Shown here: one piece after another, positions 63,922 to 64,000 of the stretch
Layout: the number at the start of each line of letters is the position of its first letter
Numbering within the stretch: the first letter of the stretch is position 1
From: Thalassomonas sp. M1454
Lineage (GTDB): Bacteria; Pseudomonadota; Gammaproteobacteria; Enterobacterales; Alteromonadaceae
DNA: 64,000 nt
Reading direction: 5' to 3'
NCBI RefSeq assembly: GCF_007097525.1
Contig: NZ_VKDD01000002.1
Coordinates: forward strand, 775,993 to 839,992
The notes under the pieces: generated by a model
Told to the model about the DNA's origin: nothing
The model's database searches: none
Seen by the model: the letters and a program-made list of their open reading frames with translations, nothing else
Position numbers and translations under genes: made by a program

Positions 63922-64000
63922 GCACCTAAGCAATCAATTCAACAACAAGTCGTTGAATGCGGGGTGGATAATACGGATATGGAGATATTGAGTCAACTAT

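Overview
The window reads as the chromosome of an AT-rich marine gammaproteobacterium of the Alteromonadales, most likely Colwelliaceae (Colwellia/Thalassotalea-like). The grounds are the gene order ccoNOQP-ccoH-ccoI-ccoS-(TauE/DsbD-like)-fnr-uspE-ttcA, the families DUF2987, DUF1415, DUF2937, DUF2066, DUF2069 and DUF3108, a TTG-started fadE with a FadR-like operator, and small palindromic repeats beginning ATACCAAT. This assignment is inference from gene content; no 16S rRNA gene is present.

Layout. 1-0.92 kb: a tRNA-Asn array with two intact genes and five degenerate copies, with strong terminators. 1.1-3.3 kb: a DUF6090-like membrane protein, a LysE exporter and a small anchored protein. 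3.5-13.7 kb: a microaerobic respiration block with the cbb3 oxidase, its copper/assembly genes, the FNR regulator, UspE and TtcA; two perfect FNR boxes flank fnr. 13.8-16.1 kb: a purine permease followed by a Tsx-like nucleoside porin. 16.1-19.7 kb: a minus-strand run (DUF1415, LysE, membrane protein, Bax, DUF2987). 19.8-24.1 kb: two c-di-GMP proteins, one PAS/GGDEF/GAF/GGDEF/EAL and one REC-EAL with a changed catalytic motif. 24.3-30.4 kb: an orphan Wza-like protein, DUF2937, and an FAD/Fe-S protein with a two-subunit 2-oxoacid:acceptor oxidoreductase. 30.5-34.2 kb: pheS-pheT-ihfA. 34.5-41.7 kb: an ABC-2 exporter, an M28 peptidase, asnB and the ribosomal oxygenase roxA, separated by several palindromic elements. 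41.9-45.6 kb: a tightly coupled three-gene operon (TackOD1 zinc-ribbon/degenerate GGDEF, processive GT2, HlyD adaptor), which looks like an uncharacterised exopolysaccharide synthase. 45.7-50.5 kb: acyltransferase, AI-2E family permease, TusA-like protein, BepA, ArsC-like protein, DUF2069. 50.6-54.8 kb: a large lipoprotein with HELAH, then a two-gene accessory cassette bounded by diverged inverted repeats of about 250 bp. 54.8-62.7 kb: hda-DUF2066, purMN, DUF3108, yafJ, fadE. 62.7-64 kb: a variable segment with a palindromic element and a small lipoprotein, ending in two tandem tRNA-Asp genes.

How the parts fit. FNR probably controls itself and uspE, and possibly the oxidase, so the first 14 kb is an oxygen-response module. 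The most promising novelty is the TackOD1-GT2-HlyD operon. Next come the IR-flanked cassette, the MITE-like element upstream of asnB, and the KorAB-like cluster with its own flavoprotein. All family calls were made by eye from motifs and lengths; no database search was run.
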